Origin: CBDTTW01 sp965363675
GTDB lineage: Bacteria; Bacteroidota; Rhodothermia; Rhodothermales; DASSAV01
DNA length: 17,148 bases
Reading direction: 5' to 3'
Assembly: GCA_965363675.1 (NCBI GenBank)
Contig: CBDTTW010000054.1
Coordinates: 1-17,148 of the forward strand
The translations under genes were made by a program, and so were the position numbers. The notes under the pieces were generated by a model, which was not told the DNA's origin, made no database searches, and saw only the letters and a list, made by a program, of their open reading frames with translations. Below, one piece after another: positions 6,643-13,719 of the stretch (positions are counted from its first letter, which is position 1; every line of letters starts with the position of its first letter).

Positions 6643-7425
6643 ATGGCAGGGATGCTCGCCGGCCGCGTAATCCTCGTGACGGGCGCCGCCACGGGCATCG
6701 GCGAGGCGGCGGCGCGCCGCTGCGCCGCCGAGGGGGCCCGCGTGATGGCGCACGACCGCGACGCCGAGGGGGCCGCGCGCGTGGCGGCAAGCCTGGGCGA
6801 TGCCGCCGCCTCTACGGCCGCCGACCTAGCCGAGGAAAGCGCGCCCGCCCGCATCGTCGGGGCCGCCGTCGAGCGCTGGGGGCGCCTGGACGGTCTGGTG
6901 AACAACGCCGCCCTCACGACGCGCTGCAATCTCGACACCGCGACGCCCGCCCTGTTCGAGGCCCTCGTCGGCGTCAACCTGAAGGCCCCGCTGTTCCTGA
7001 TCCAGGCGGCGATGCCGCACTTCCGGCGGCAGGGCGGGGGCGCCGTCGTCAACATCGGCTCGGTGAACGCCTACTGCGGCGAGCCCAACCTGCTCGTTTA
7101 CAGCCTCACGAAAGGAGCGCTCATGACGCTCACGCGCAACCTCGCCGATGCGCACGCCCGCGAGCGCGTCCGGATCAACCAGCTCAACGTCGGCTGGACG
7201 CTGACCGAGAACGAGCGCCGGCTGAAGATGGCCGAGGGGTTGCCGGAAGGGTGGGAGCATACGCTGCCGCCGGCCTATGCGCCCTTCGGCAGGCTGTTCC
7301 GGCCCGAAGAGGTGGCGGCGCACATCGCGTTCTGGCTCTCGGACGCCAGCGGCCCGGCCACGGGCAGCGTCTGCGAGCTGGAGCAGTACCCCATGCTGGG
7401 GCGCAACCCGAACAAGGAAGCCTGA
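6643..7425 (+). CDS. Short-chain dehydrogenase/reductase (SDR) family oxidoreductase
   Basis: This 260-residue classical SDR is NAD(P)-dependent and probably acts on a sugar or sugar-acid hydroxyl or ketone. It has the glycine-rich cofactor motif TGAATGIG (13-20), Asp38 after strand 2 (which usually favours NAD over NADP), the NNAA motif (87-90), Asn112 and the catalytic Ser140, Tyr153 and Lys157 (YSLTK). The C-terminal part (PPAYAPFGRLFRPEEVAAHI) is the usual substrate-lid and SDR-specificity region. The frame is open far upstream inside the MBL gene, but the ATG at 6643, 2 nt after the MBL stop, is where homology begins. It overlaps the next gene by one base (TGATG). The exact substrate cannot be read from sequence. 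Confidence 0.92.
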   Translation: MAGMLAGRVILVTGAATGIGEAAARRCAAEGARVMAHDRDAEGAARVAASLGDAAASTAADLAEESAPARIVGAAVERWGRLDGLVNNAALTTRCNLDTATPALFEALVGVNLKAPLFLIQAAMPHFRRQGGGAVVNIGSVNAYCGEPNLLVYSLTKGALMTLTRNLADAHARERVRINQLNVGWTLTENERRLKMAEGLPEGWEHTLPPAYAPFGRLFRPEEVAAHIAFWLSDASGPATGSVCELEQYPMLGRNPNKEA

Positions 7426-8324
7426 TGCCGCTGGCCGCATTCCCCAAGTGCTTCCTCGACGCGCTCTGCACGACCGGCGCCCTCACGGTCGAGGAGTGGG
7501 TGCGCATGGCGGCTACGCTCGGCGTGGACGGCCTGGAGTTCTACATGGGCTTTCTGCAGGGCCGCTCGGAGGCCGACCTGGAGCGCCTGCGAGCGCTGGC
7601 CGGCGAGCACGGCCTGAGCATCCCCATGATGTGCTACTCGCCGGACTTCACGCAGCCCTCGGCCGAGGCGCGCCGCGAGGAAGTCGCCCGGCAGCGACAT
7701 GCCATCCGCACGACGGCGCTGCTCGGGGGGCGGTACTGCCGCGTGCTTTCGGGGCAGCGGCGCCCCGGCGTCCGCCGCGCGGACGGGCTGCGCTGGGCGG
7801 CCGCGTGCATCTGCGAGGCGCTGCCCGAGGCTGAGGCGCAGGGGGTGGTGCTCATCCTCGAAAACCACTACAAGGACGGCTACTGGCAATACCCCGAGTT
7901 TGCGCAGCGGGCCGACGCGTTCCTGGAACTCGTGGCGCTCGTCGGCGAGCACCCGAACTTCGGCGTCAACTACGACCCCTCGAACGCGCTCGTGGCCGGC
8001 GACGACCCTTACGCGCTCCTCGAAGCACTGCTCGGCCGCGTCGTGACGATGCACGCCAGCGACCGCTGGTTCGAGGGCGGCGACCTGGAGGCGCTCCGAG
8101 CGCTCGACGCGCATCCTTCGGCGGGCTACGCCCCGTTCCTGACGCACGGCGTCATCGGCGAAGGATGCATCGACTACGACCGCATCTTCGGGCTTTTGCG
8201 ACAAGCCGACTTCACCGGGTGGATCTCCATCGAGGACGGCCAGGACCCGGTCGTAGGCATGGCGCACCTGGAGGCGTCGGTGCGGTTTCTGCGCGGCAAG
8301 ATGGCCCGCTACGGCCTGCCCTGA
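7425..8324 (+). CDS. Xylose-isomerase-like TIM-barrel sugar (phosphate) epimerase/isomerase
   Basis: This 299-residue protein belongs to the AP-endonuclease-2/xylose-isomerase-like TIM-barrel family, which includes sugar-phosphate 3-epimerases (UlaE, tagatose epimerase) and inosose-type isomerases or dehydratases. The four expected metal ligands are visible at strand ends: Glu146 (LILENHYKD), Asp184 (VNYDPSN), His210 (TMHASDRW) and Glu270 (ISIEDGQDP). Early barrel strands are VDGLEFYMGFL (34-44) and LSIPMMCYSPDF (64-75). It starts at an ATG overlapping the SDR stop by one base, with AAGGAAG (7414-7420) as ribosome binding site, so it is translationally coupled. It has no signal peptide and should act in the cytoplasm. 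Neighbours suggest it converts a keto-sugar or keto-sugar phosphate made by the dehydrogenases. Confidence 0.88.
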   Translation: MPLAAFPKCFLDALCTTGALTVEEWVRMAATLGVDGLEFYMGFLQGRSEADLERLRALAGEHGLSIPMMCYSPDFTQPSAEARREEVARQRHAIRTTALLGGRYCRVLSGQRRPGVRRADGLRWAAACICEALPEAEAQGVVLILENHYKDGYWQYPEFAQRADAFLELVALVGEHPNFGVNYDPSNALVAGDDPYALLEALLGRVVTMHASDRWFEGGDLEALRALDAHPSAGYAPFLTHGVIGEGCIDYDRIFGLLRQADFTGWISIEDGQDPVVGMAHLEASVRFLRGKMARYGLP

Positions 8325-8659
8325 GGTCGCGGCGCCGTGTGCAGCATGCTGTACGCGGGGCGCCCTAAAGGCAAGACGGGCAGGCGTTTCTGCGTTGTAC
8401 TTTTGGCGCAAATTGCCTACCTTTCGACGTGATAAGCCAGCCGAAGCGTCTCTGAAGGCGCTGCGCCGGAAGACCACGCTCTGCCGGCTCCTTCGGAACG
8501 GTAATTGACACGCGATAGGCTGCGATACCGCCGTCGGCTGCGAGGAAACGTTTGTCCCCCCGTGTTCTGCTCTCGCGCCGGAAGCATTTCCAATATTCGC
8601 ATCGAGCCGCGCCGGCCGGGCGCCGCGGCTCCTGCACCTTTGCCTCAAGGTTTAATCTC
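8325..8659. other. 335-bp intergenic region with promoter-like motifs and a leader hairpin
   Basis: No gene is seen here. TACTTTTG at 8398-8405 is an exact match to the Bacteroidota -7 consensus TAnnTTTG, and TACCTTTC at 8418-8425 is one base off. Either would give a leader of roughly 230-255 nt for the exported oxidoreductase at 8660. The leader contains a 7-bp hairpin (AGCCGCG 8605-8611 with CGCGGCT 8624-8630), and CACCTTTG at 8635-8642 is another near-match closer to the start. CAGCATGCTG (8342-8351) is a perfect 10-bp palindrome just after the isomerase gene. No known riboswitch class was recognised. Confidence 0.45.
8398..8405 (+). promoter_or_regulatory. Consensus TAnnTTTG -7 element upstream of the Tat-exported oxidoreductase gene
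   Basis: TACTTTTG matches TAnnTTTG exactly and lies in the longest intergenic gap of the window. A clear -33 TTTG at the usual 19-21 bp spacing is not evident; GTTTCTGCG at 8386-8394 is nearby. It would separate transcription of the oxidoreductase gene from that of the upstream cluster. Confidence 0.45.
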
Positions 8660-10024
8660 ATGCAAGAACAGCAACCAGCTTCCGAAGGCAAGCGCGGCAT
8701 GTCCCGCCGGGCCTTTCTGAACGGCGCCGCCGTCGCTGCGGCCGGCATCGCCATTGTGCCGCGCCACGTGCTGGGCGGGCCGGGCTTCATCGCGCCGAGC
8801 GAGAAGCTCAACATCGCCGGCGTCGGCGTCGGCGGGATGGGCCGCGCCAACCTGCAAGCCATCTCGCGCACGGAAAACATCGTAGCCCTGTGCGACGTGG
8901 ACTCGGCCTATGCCGGCAAGACGTTCCAGCAGTACCCCAACGCCCGGCGCTACGTCGATTACCGCAAGATGCTCGACGAAGGCAAGGACATCGACGGCGT
9001 GGTCGTGGCGACGCCGGACCACACGCATGCCGTGGTGACGCTGGCCGCCATGCAGATGAACAAGCATGTCTACGTGCAGAAGCCGCTGACGTGGTCGGTG
9101 CAGGAAGCGCGCCAGCTCCGCGAGGCCGCCCGGCAGTCCAAGGTGGTCACGCAGATGGGCAACCAGGGCCACTCCGGCGACGGTACGCGTTCGGTCGTGG
9201 AATGGCTGCGCGACGGCGCCATCGGCCCGGTGCGCCAGGTATACATCTGGACGAACCGCCCGATCTGGCCGCAGGGTGTAGACCGCCCGAAGGAGGCCAT
9301 GGAGGTCCCCTCGACGCTCAACTGGGATCTGTACCTCGGCCCTGCCCCGCAGCGCCCCTACCACCGGGCCTACCATCCGTTTGCGTGGCGCGGCTGGGTG
9401 GACTACGGCACCGGCGCCATCGGCGACATGGGCGCCCACCTGATCGACCAGCCGTTCTGGGGCCTCAAGCTGGGCTACCCGACGGCCGTCGAGACGGTTT
9501 CGACGCGCTTCAACAAGGAAAGCTGGCCGCTCGGCTCGGTGACCTACTACGAGTTCCCGGCCCGCGACGGCATGCCGGCCGTCAAGGTGAATTGGGTGGA
9601 CGGCGGCCTGTTCCCGCCCACGCCGGAGGAGTTCGCCGAGGGCGAGCAGCTCAACAAGGAAGGCGGCGTGCTCTACATCGGCGACAAGGGCAAGATCATG
9701 CACGAGACCTACGGCAACAACCCCCGGCTGCTGCCCAAGTCGCTCGACGAGTCGTACAAGCGCCCGGCGCAGACGGTCAAGCGCATCCCGAACGGCACCG
9801 GCGGCCATGAGCAGAACTGGCTGGAGACGATCAAGGGCACGCAGGAGATTTCCTCGCCCTTCGAGTACGCCGCGCCGCTCACCGAAGTCATGCTGCTGGG
9901 CGTCGTGGCGCTCCAGGCCGGCAAGAAGATCATGTACGACGGCGAGGCCGGGCGGATCACGAACGACGCCGCCGCCAACGCCTACCTGCACCGCACCTAC
10001 CGCGACGGCTGGACGCTGAAGTAG
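8660..10024 (+). CDS. Tat-exported Gfo/Idh/MocA family oxidoreductase
   Basis: This 454-residue NAD(P)-dependent sugar oxidoreductase carries a twin-arginine signal: SRRAFLNG (Arg16-Arg17) followed by a hydrophobic stretch and a likely cleavage near residue 40. It would be exported folded with its cofactor. The Rossmann motif is GVGVGGMG (54-61). The usual EKP appears as VQKPLT with Lys141, and the D-x3-H catalytic motif is Asp256-His260 (GDMGAHLID). The PSTLNWDLYLGPA block (217-229) and length mark the large family common in Planctomycetes and Bacteroidota. A role as glycoside 3-dehydrogenase feeding the DUF1080 hydrolase is inferred. The ATG at 8660 has a weak AAGG upstream; the ATG at 8699 (MSRRAFL), after GAAGG at 8684-8688, is an equally good start. 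Confidence 0.92.
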   Translation: MQEQQPASEGKRGMSRRAFLNGAAVAAAGIAIVPRHVLGGPGFIAPSEKLNIAGVGVGGMGRANLQAISRTENIVALCDVDSAYAGKTFQQYPNARRYVDYRKMLDEGKDIDGVVVATPDHTHAVVTLAAMQMNKHVYVQKPLTWSVQEARQLREAARQSKVVTQMGNQGHSGDGTRSVVEWLRDGAIGPVRQVYIWTNRPIWPQGVDRPKEAMEVPSTLNWDLYLGPAPQRPYHRAYHPFAWRGWVDYGTGAIGDMGAHLIDQPFWGLKLGYPTAVETVSTRFNKESWPLGSVTYYEFPARDGMPAVKVNWVDGGLFPPTPEEFAEGEQLNKEGGVLYIGDKGKIMHETYGNNPRLLPKSLDESYKRPAQTVKRIPNGTGGHEQNWLETIKGTQEISSPFEYAAPLTEVMLLGVVALQAGKKIMYDGEAGRITNDAAANAYLHRTYRDGWTLK

Positions 10025-10047
10025 CATCCCCGTACGCAAGCTGCGGC

Positions 10048-10083
10048 AAGAAGGGCCGCGCCTACCCCGGCGCGGCCCTTCTT
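10048..10083. terminator. Bidirectional intrinsic terminator between the Tat oxidoreductase and PepSY genes
   Basis: A perfect 15-bp inverted repeat (10048-10062 with 10069-10083) has a 6-nt loop. Its AAGAAGGGCCGCGCC arm is mirrored, and the right arm runs into CTTCTTTATTT. It lies between two convergent genes and can serve both. Confidence 0.88.
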
Positions 10084-10100
10084 TATTTACAGGGCGGCCT

Positions 10101-11258
10101 CTAGGCCGCGCCGACGGTTCTACGCGGACGCTTGCGCCAGGCGCGCCAGCGGCGCCACGAGAGCGCGAGGCCGGTCCAGACGAGCACCGCCGCGCCGAGG
10201 CTGACGAGGCCGGCCAGGGTCTGCCCGGCGAGGCCCAGCACCTCGCCGGTGTGGGCAAACCGGAGCACCGAGCGCATGCGGCGGCCGGGCGTGCCGGCTT
10301 CGAACGGCTCCCAGCGCACCTCGGCGCCCGTGCGGCGGTCGAGCGTAAGCTGCGCGCGCGCCTGCGGCTGCCGGCCCGCGCTGCGGCTGAGGGCAAACGT
10401 GATGCTGGTGTCGGCAGGCGCGGGCAGGCTGAACGAGAGCGTACGCCAGCCCGGCATGCGCTCGGCGGCGCGCCCGACGAGGGCGCCGAGCGGCAAGGCG
10501 CCTTCCAGCGGGGCGGCGGCTTCTTCCGGCGCATCGGCGGGCGAGGGGCCGCCGCCCCGGCGGGCCGGCGGCGCTTCGCCGAAGGCGGCGTAGACCATGC
10601 TGCTCGCCCACGGGTACGAGATGACCACCCCCGAAAGCACAATGATGAACAGGGGCAGGAGCGACCAGAAGCCGATCACGTTGTGCCAGTTGAAGTCGCG
10701 GGCCTTGGGCGAGAGGCCGCGCCGGAAGGCGAGCGCGTTGCGCAGGGCGGCGCGGGTCCAGGCGCGGGGCCACCAGAGGTAAAAGCCGCTCAGCACCAGG
10801 AACAGGAAGCCGAGGTTGCAGGCGCCCGTAACGGCCTTCCCGAGGCCGCGCCCGTCTCCTTCGGCGCCCAGCCAGCGGTGCCAAACGGTCACTTCGTGGA
10901 AGAAGGCGCGCACGCCCTCGTGGGCCTCGCCGAGCACGGCGCCGGTGTAGGCGCTCGCGTAGCGCGTCTGCCGGCCCCACACCGCCGCCACGGGCGCGTC
11001 GGGCTCCGCGCGCAGCGTGAGCGAAGCCGGCGCCTCGCCGGTTTGCGCTTCCAGGCGCCGCACGAGTTCCTCGGCGCTCAGGGGCGCGGCGCGGGGGGTA
11101 GGCGGCGCGGCGTCGAGTCCGCGCGTGTCGGCCCAGGCCGTCATCTGCTGCTCGTAGGTGAGCAGCACCCCCGTCACGGACATCGTCAGCACGATCAGGC
11201 CGACGGCAAGGCCGGTGGCAAGGTGACACCAGAACAGAACTTTGCGGAAAAGCTTCAT
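10101..11258 (-). CDS. PepSY-associated transmembrane protein
   Basis: This 385-residue inner-membrane protein belongs to the PepSY-TM family, often found beside TonB-dependent siderophore receptors and thought to take part in iron-siderophore reduction or uptake. It begins with the typical segment FWCHLATGLAVGLIVLTMSVTG. Four membrane helices are visible at about 13-36, 145-163, 195-215 and 347-367. Conserved histidines sit near membrane edges, a haem-binding-like pattern: His12, His127 (VWHRWLG), His192 (FNWHNVIGF) and His336 (FAHTGEV). A Pro/Ala/Gly-rich stretch (228-252) in the large extracytoplasmic loop looks disordered. The ATG at 11258 starts the family N-terminus; a longer frame to 11393 is unlikely. 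No TonB receptor or siderophore gene is in the window, so its link to the sugar genes is unclear. Confidence 0.85.
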   Translation of the reverse strand: MKLFRKVLFWCHLATGLAVGLIVLTMSVTGVLLTYEQQMTAWADTRGLDAAPPTPRAAPLSAEELVRRLEAQTGEAPASLTLRAEPDAPVAAVWGRQTRYASAYTGAVLGEAHEGVRAFFHEVTVWHRWLGAEGDGRGLGKAVTGACNLGFLFLVLSGFYLWWPRAWTRAALRNALAFRRGLSPKARDFNWHNVIGFWSLLPLFIIVLSGVVISYPWASSMVYAAFGEAPPARRGGGPSPADAPEEAAAPLEGALPLGALVGRAAERMPGWRTLSFSLPAPADTSITFALSRSAGRQPQARAQLTLDRRTGAEVRWEPFEAGTPGRRMRSVLRFAHTGEVLGLAGQTLAGLVSLGAAVLVWTGLALSWRRWRAWRKRPRRTVGAA

Positions 11259-11495
11259 CGGCGATAGGATAGAAGGCGCAGGGCTGAGCCGTAGTATAGG
11301 AAGCAGACCGCCCACCGGACAAGCCGCCCTCCGGGTAGGATAGGCGGCGAGCCTTTTGAGGGGCTTCGACGCCCGGGGCCTGTTGCTTTCCAAAACCGAA
11401 ACCCGTACCTATTTGCCGCGCGCCGCGCGGGCCACGGCTCGCCCCGTCTCCGGCGGCCGGACGCAATCCTCTCCTACAAATCTATCCGCATCTAC
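11259..11495. promoter_or_regulatory. Divergent intergenic region between the PepSY and glycoside hydrolase genes
   Basis: These 237 bp separate divergent starts. On the plus strand, TACCTATTTG (11406-11415) is a loose match to the -7 element, about 80 nt before the glycoside hydrolase ATG. TACAAATCTAT (11475-11485) is AT-rich but too close to the start to judge. No palindromic operator was recognised. Confidence 0.3.
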
Positions 11496-12632
11496 ATGAG
11501 ATCACGTTTCCACCTGCTCGGCATACTCGTCGCAGCTTTACTGATTGCGGCGCCGGTGCGCCCGGCCCTCGGGCAGCCTTCCTCCGGCGCGCCATGGTCC
11601 AAGGAAAAAGCGAACGCGTGGTACAAGGAAACCGGGTGGCTCGTCGGGAGCAACTACGCCCCGCAGACGGCCGTCAACCAGCTTGAGATGTGGCAGGCCG
11701 ACACGTTCGACCCGGCGACCATCGACCGGGAACTGGGCTGGGCTCAGGATCTGGGCTTCAACACGATGCGCGTTTTCCTGCACCATATGCTCTGGGAGCA
11801 GGACCCGCAGGGGTTCCTCGACCGCATCGACCAGTACCTTGCCATCGCCGACCGGCGCGGCATCCGCACGATGTTCGTACTGTTCGACGGCGTGTGGGAC
11901 CCCCGGCCCCGGCTCGGCAAGCAGCGGCCGCCCAAGCCGCACGTCCATAATTCGGGCTGGGTGCAAAGCCCCGGCGCGGACATCCTCGGCGATCCGAGCC
12001 GCCACGACGAAATGGAGGGCTACGTAAAGGGCGTCGTAGGCCGCTTCAAGGACGACCGGCGCGTGGTCATCTGGGACATCTTCAACGAGCCGGACAACAC
12101 CAACCGGAACAGCTACTACGTGCTCGAACCGGAAAACAAGCGCGAACTGGCCTTCGGGCTGCTGCGCAAGGCTTACGGCTGGGCGCGCGCGGCCGGCGCC
12201 ACGCAGCCGATCACGTCGGCGCCGTGGCACAACGACTTCACGGAGGCGGACAAGCGCTCGGATCTCGACGCCTTCATGCTCACGCAGTCCGATATCATCA
12301 CGTTTCACAGCTACACGCCGCTCGACGTGACGCAGGATTGGGTGGAGAAGCTCCAGACGTTCGGCCGTCCGGTGCTCTGCACCGAGTACATGGCCCGCCC
12401 CGTCGGCAGCACGTTCGAGCGCATCCTGCCGTACTTCAAGCAGGAGAACGTGGGCGCCTATAACTGGGGCTTCGTCGCCGGGAAGTCGAACACCATCTAC
12501 CCGTGGGACTCGTGGCGACAGGACTACACGGGCGAGCCGGAGGTGTGGTTCCACGACATCTTCCGCCCCGACGGCGCGCCCTACCGCGCAGACGAAACGC
12601 GGCTCATCCGGTCGCTCACCGGCCGCAAGTAA
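11496..12632 (+). CDS. Secreted GH5-like (clan A) glycoside hydrolase
   Basis: This is a 378-residue retaining glycoside hydrolase of the cellulase/mannanase-like clan A TIM-barrel type. A Sec signal peptide (residues 1-26, ending PALG before QPSS) predicts export. Clan A landmarks are in order: Arg92 (TMRVFLHH), the acid/base Glu198 in WDIFNEPDN, His271 and Tyr273 (TFHSYTP), the nucleophile Glu297 (LCTEYMARP) and Trp324 (YNWGF) at strand 8. It is about the size of a single catalytic domain with no carbohydrate-binding module. It probably cuts a beta-linked glycan or glycoside in the periplasm or outside the cell and could supply substrates to the oxidoreductase/DUF1080 enzymes. The polysaccharide cannot be named from sequence. 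The ATG at 11496 gives a clean signal peptide. Confidence 0.87.
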   Translation: MRSRFHLLGILVAALLIAAPVRPALGQPSSGAPWSKEKANAWYKETGWLVGSNYAPQTAVNQLEMWQADTFDPATIDRELGWAQDLGFNTMRVFLHHMLWEQDPQGFLDRIDQYLAIADRRGIRTMFVLFDGVWDPRPRLGKQRPPKPHVHNSGWVQSPGADILGDPSRHDEMEGYVKGVVGRFKDDRRVVIWDIFNEPDNTNRNSYYVLEPENKRELAFGLLRKAYGWARAAGATQPITSAPWHNDFTEADKRSDLDAFMLTQSDIITFHSYTPLDVTQDWVEKLQTFGRPVLCTEYMARPVGSTFERILPYFKQENVGAYNWGFVAGKSNTIYPWDSWRQDYTGEPEVWFHDIFRPDGAPYRADETRLIRSLTGRK

Positions 12633-12648
12633 GGGCCGCCCGGCCATG

Positions 12649-12692
12649 AAAAAAGCCGTAGGCTGCGCATCGTGGCGGCCTACGGCTTTTTT
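12649..12692. terminator. Bidirectional intrinsic terminator shared by the glycoside hydrolase and tRNA-Asp genes
   Basis: A perfect 15-bp inverted repeat (12649-12663 with 12678-12692, 14-nt loop) has the core GCCGTAGGC flanked by A6 on the left and T6 on the right. This is an ideal two-way intrinsic terminator. It lies 16 nt after the hydrolase stop and 5 nt beyond the 3' end of the tRNA on the opposite strand. Confidence 0.92.
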
Positions 12693-12697
12693 CTTTG

Positions 12698-12771
12698 CGG
12701 TCCGGACGGGGCTCGAACCCGCGACCTCCAACGTGACAGGCTGGCATTCTAACCATCTGAACTACCGGACC
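12698..12771 (-). tRNA. tRNA-Asp (anticodon GTC)
   Basis: The minus strand folds into a complete 74-nt cloverleaf: acceptor GGTCCGG/CCGGACC, D-stem GTTC/GAAT, anticodon stem CCAGC/GTTGG around loop CTGTCAC (anticodon GTC, Asp), variable loop AGGTC, and T-arm GCGGG-TTCGAGC-CCCGT. The discriminator base is G, as expected for tRNA-Asp. The 3' CCA is not encoded, so it must be added by the CCA-adding enzyme. A promoter-like TACCTTAG on the minus strand (12803-12810) lies about 30 nt upstream. It ends into the shared terminator at 12649-12692. Confidence 0.96.
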
Positions 12772-12935
12772 GTACTGCCTGCCCCGCCTCGCGGCAGGGA
12801 CCCTAAGGTACAAACAGGCTGCGGGCGGGCGCAACCCTTCGCCTTGTGAAGAGATCAAAAAGCGCGCCGGGCAGGGCGACAGGATAATTACGGCGCCGCG
12901 AAGGCTCTGCGCGCGCAAGGCGCGGTTTAACAGGC

Positions 12936-12963
12936 GGCGCTGCTCCGGCTACAGAGCAGCGCC
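12936..12963. repeat. Perfect 10-bp inverted repeat upstream of the DUF6766 gene
   Basis: GGCGCTGCTC (12936-12945) and its exact complement GAGCAGCGCC (12954-12963) flank an 8-nt spacer (CGGCTACA). The hairpin ends 55 nt before the ATG at 13019. It has no T-tract on either strand, so it is not an ordinary intrinsic terminator; a leader hairpin or protein-binding palindrome is possible. The rest of 12772-13018 shows no gene, only a 6-bp hairpin at 12778-12798 in the tRNA leader. Confidence 0.6.
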
Positions 12964-13018
12964 TTCAGGCATTTCCGGTTCACCCACAGCACTTCTCTTG
13001 TGTGAGGCGCAAACGGCC

Positions 13019-13684
13019 ATGAAGCAGTTCCTGCGGAATAATGGGCTTTCGGCGGCGCTCCTGGGCTTATTCGTCGTGTTCCAGGTGGGGCTCAGCGTGG
13101 TGGGGCAGCGGCAGTTCAACCAGGAGCAACGCGACCGTGGCATGGCGCCGCTCGGCTACGTGGAGTATCTCGGGAGCAGCGGCTTTCTGGAAGCCACCAT
13201 GGAGAACTGGGAAAGCGAGTTTTTGCAGATGTTCGCCTACGTGCTCCTGACGGCGTTCCTCGTCCAGAAAGGATCCGCCGAGTCCAAAAAGGCGGATGAG
13301 CCCGAAGCCGTAGACCGCGACCCCCGCGCGTCGCAGGGCAAGCCGGATGCGCCGTGGCCGGTCCGGAAAGGGGGGCTGGCGCTGAAGCTCTATGAAAACT
13401 CGCTCAGCATCGCGCTTTTTATCCTCTTTGCGGTTTCGTTCTGGCTCCACGCCGTGGGCGGGGCGGGGGACTACAGTATAGACGAGATGGCGCAGGGGCG
13501 CAGCCCCGTCACGGCGGTGGAATACCTCGGGACGGCGCAGTTCTGGTTCGAGTCGTTGCAGAACTGGCAGAGCGAGTTTTTTTCCATCGGGGTGCTGGTG
13601 CTCCTGAGCATCGTGCTGCGGCAGAAAGGGTCGCCGGAGTCCAAGCCGGTCGATAGCCCGCATAGCGCCACGGGCGCCGAGTAG
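13019..13684 (+). CDS. DUF6766 family membrane protein, internally duplicated
   Basis: This 221-residue membrane protein of unknown function matches the DUF6766 pattern. It is two copies of one module. Copy 1 (about 6-91) and copy 2 (about 126-210) share a membrane helix (SAALLGLFVVFQVGLSVVG; SIALFILFAVSFWLHAVGG), then VEYLG, then ENWESEF or QNWQSEF, a second helix (MFAYVLLTAFL; IGVLVLLSIVL) and a closing QKGSAESK or QKGSPESK. The linker (91-118) is charged and disordered. Four membrane segments result, with the QKGS motifs probably on the same side. The ATG at 13019 is preferred over an in-frame upstream start at 12998. It appears to be monocistronic. No function can be stated; it is unlike its sugar-enzyme neighbours. 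Confidence 0.8.
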   Translation: MKQFLRNNGLSAALLGLFVVFQVGLSVVGQRQFNQEQRDRGMAPLGYVEYLGSSGFLEATMENWESEFLQMFAYVLLTAFLVQKGSAESKKADEPEAVDRDPRASQGKPDAPWPVRKGGLALKLYENSLSIALFILFAVSFWLHAVGGAGDYSIDEMAQGRSPVTAVEYLGTAQFWFESLQNWQSEFFSIGVLVLLSIVLRQKGSPESKPVDSPHSATGAE

Positions 13685-13719
13685 GCGCGAGATTACCGGC
13701 GCAAAGACGCGGCGGAGCC

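Noticed and set aside
5837..8324. Direct assignment of the cluster as an L-ascorbate (ula) operon
   Set aside because: The PTS transporter and UlaF-type epimerase are missing, the MBL protein is shorter than UlaG, and the HPS-like barrel lacks the KGPDC Arg. Only fold-level resemblance is supported.
7275..8648. 457-codon minus-strand open frame opposite the isomerase gene and the following intergenic region
   Set aside because: It mostly mirrors the TIM-barrel gene. The part in the intergenic region has no recognisable domain, and the strand has no supporting promoter or ribosome binding site.
8645..10642. 665-codon open frame on the minus strand opposite the Tat-exported oxidoreductase and the start of the PepSY region
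   Set aside because: It is antisense to a clear family protein, has Arg/Ala/Pro/His-biased composition typical of GC-rich shadow frames, and shows no recognisable domain.
12646..12849. Small plus-strand open frame across the terminator and tRNA
   Set aside because: It runs through a hairpin terminator and a complete tRNA-Asp on the opposite strand.
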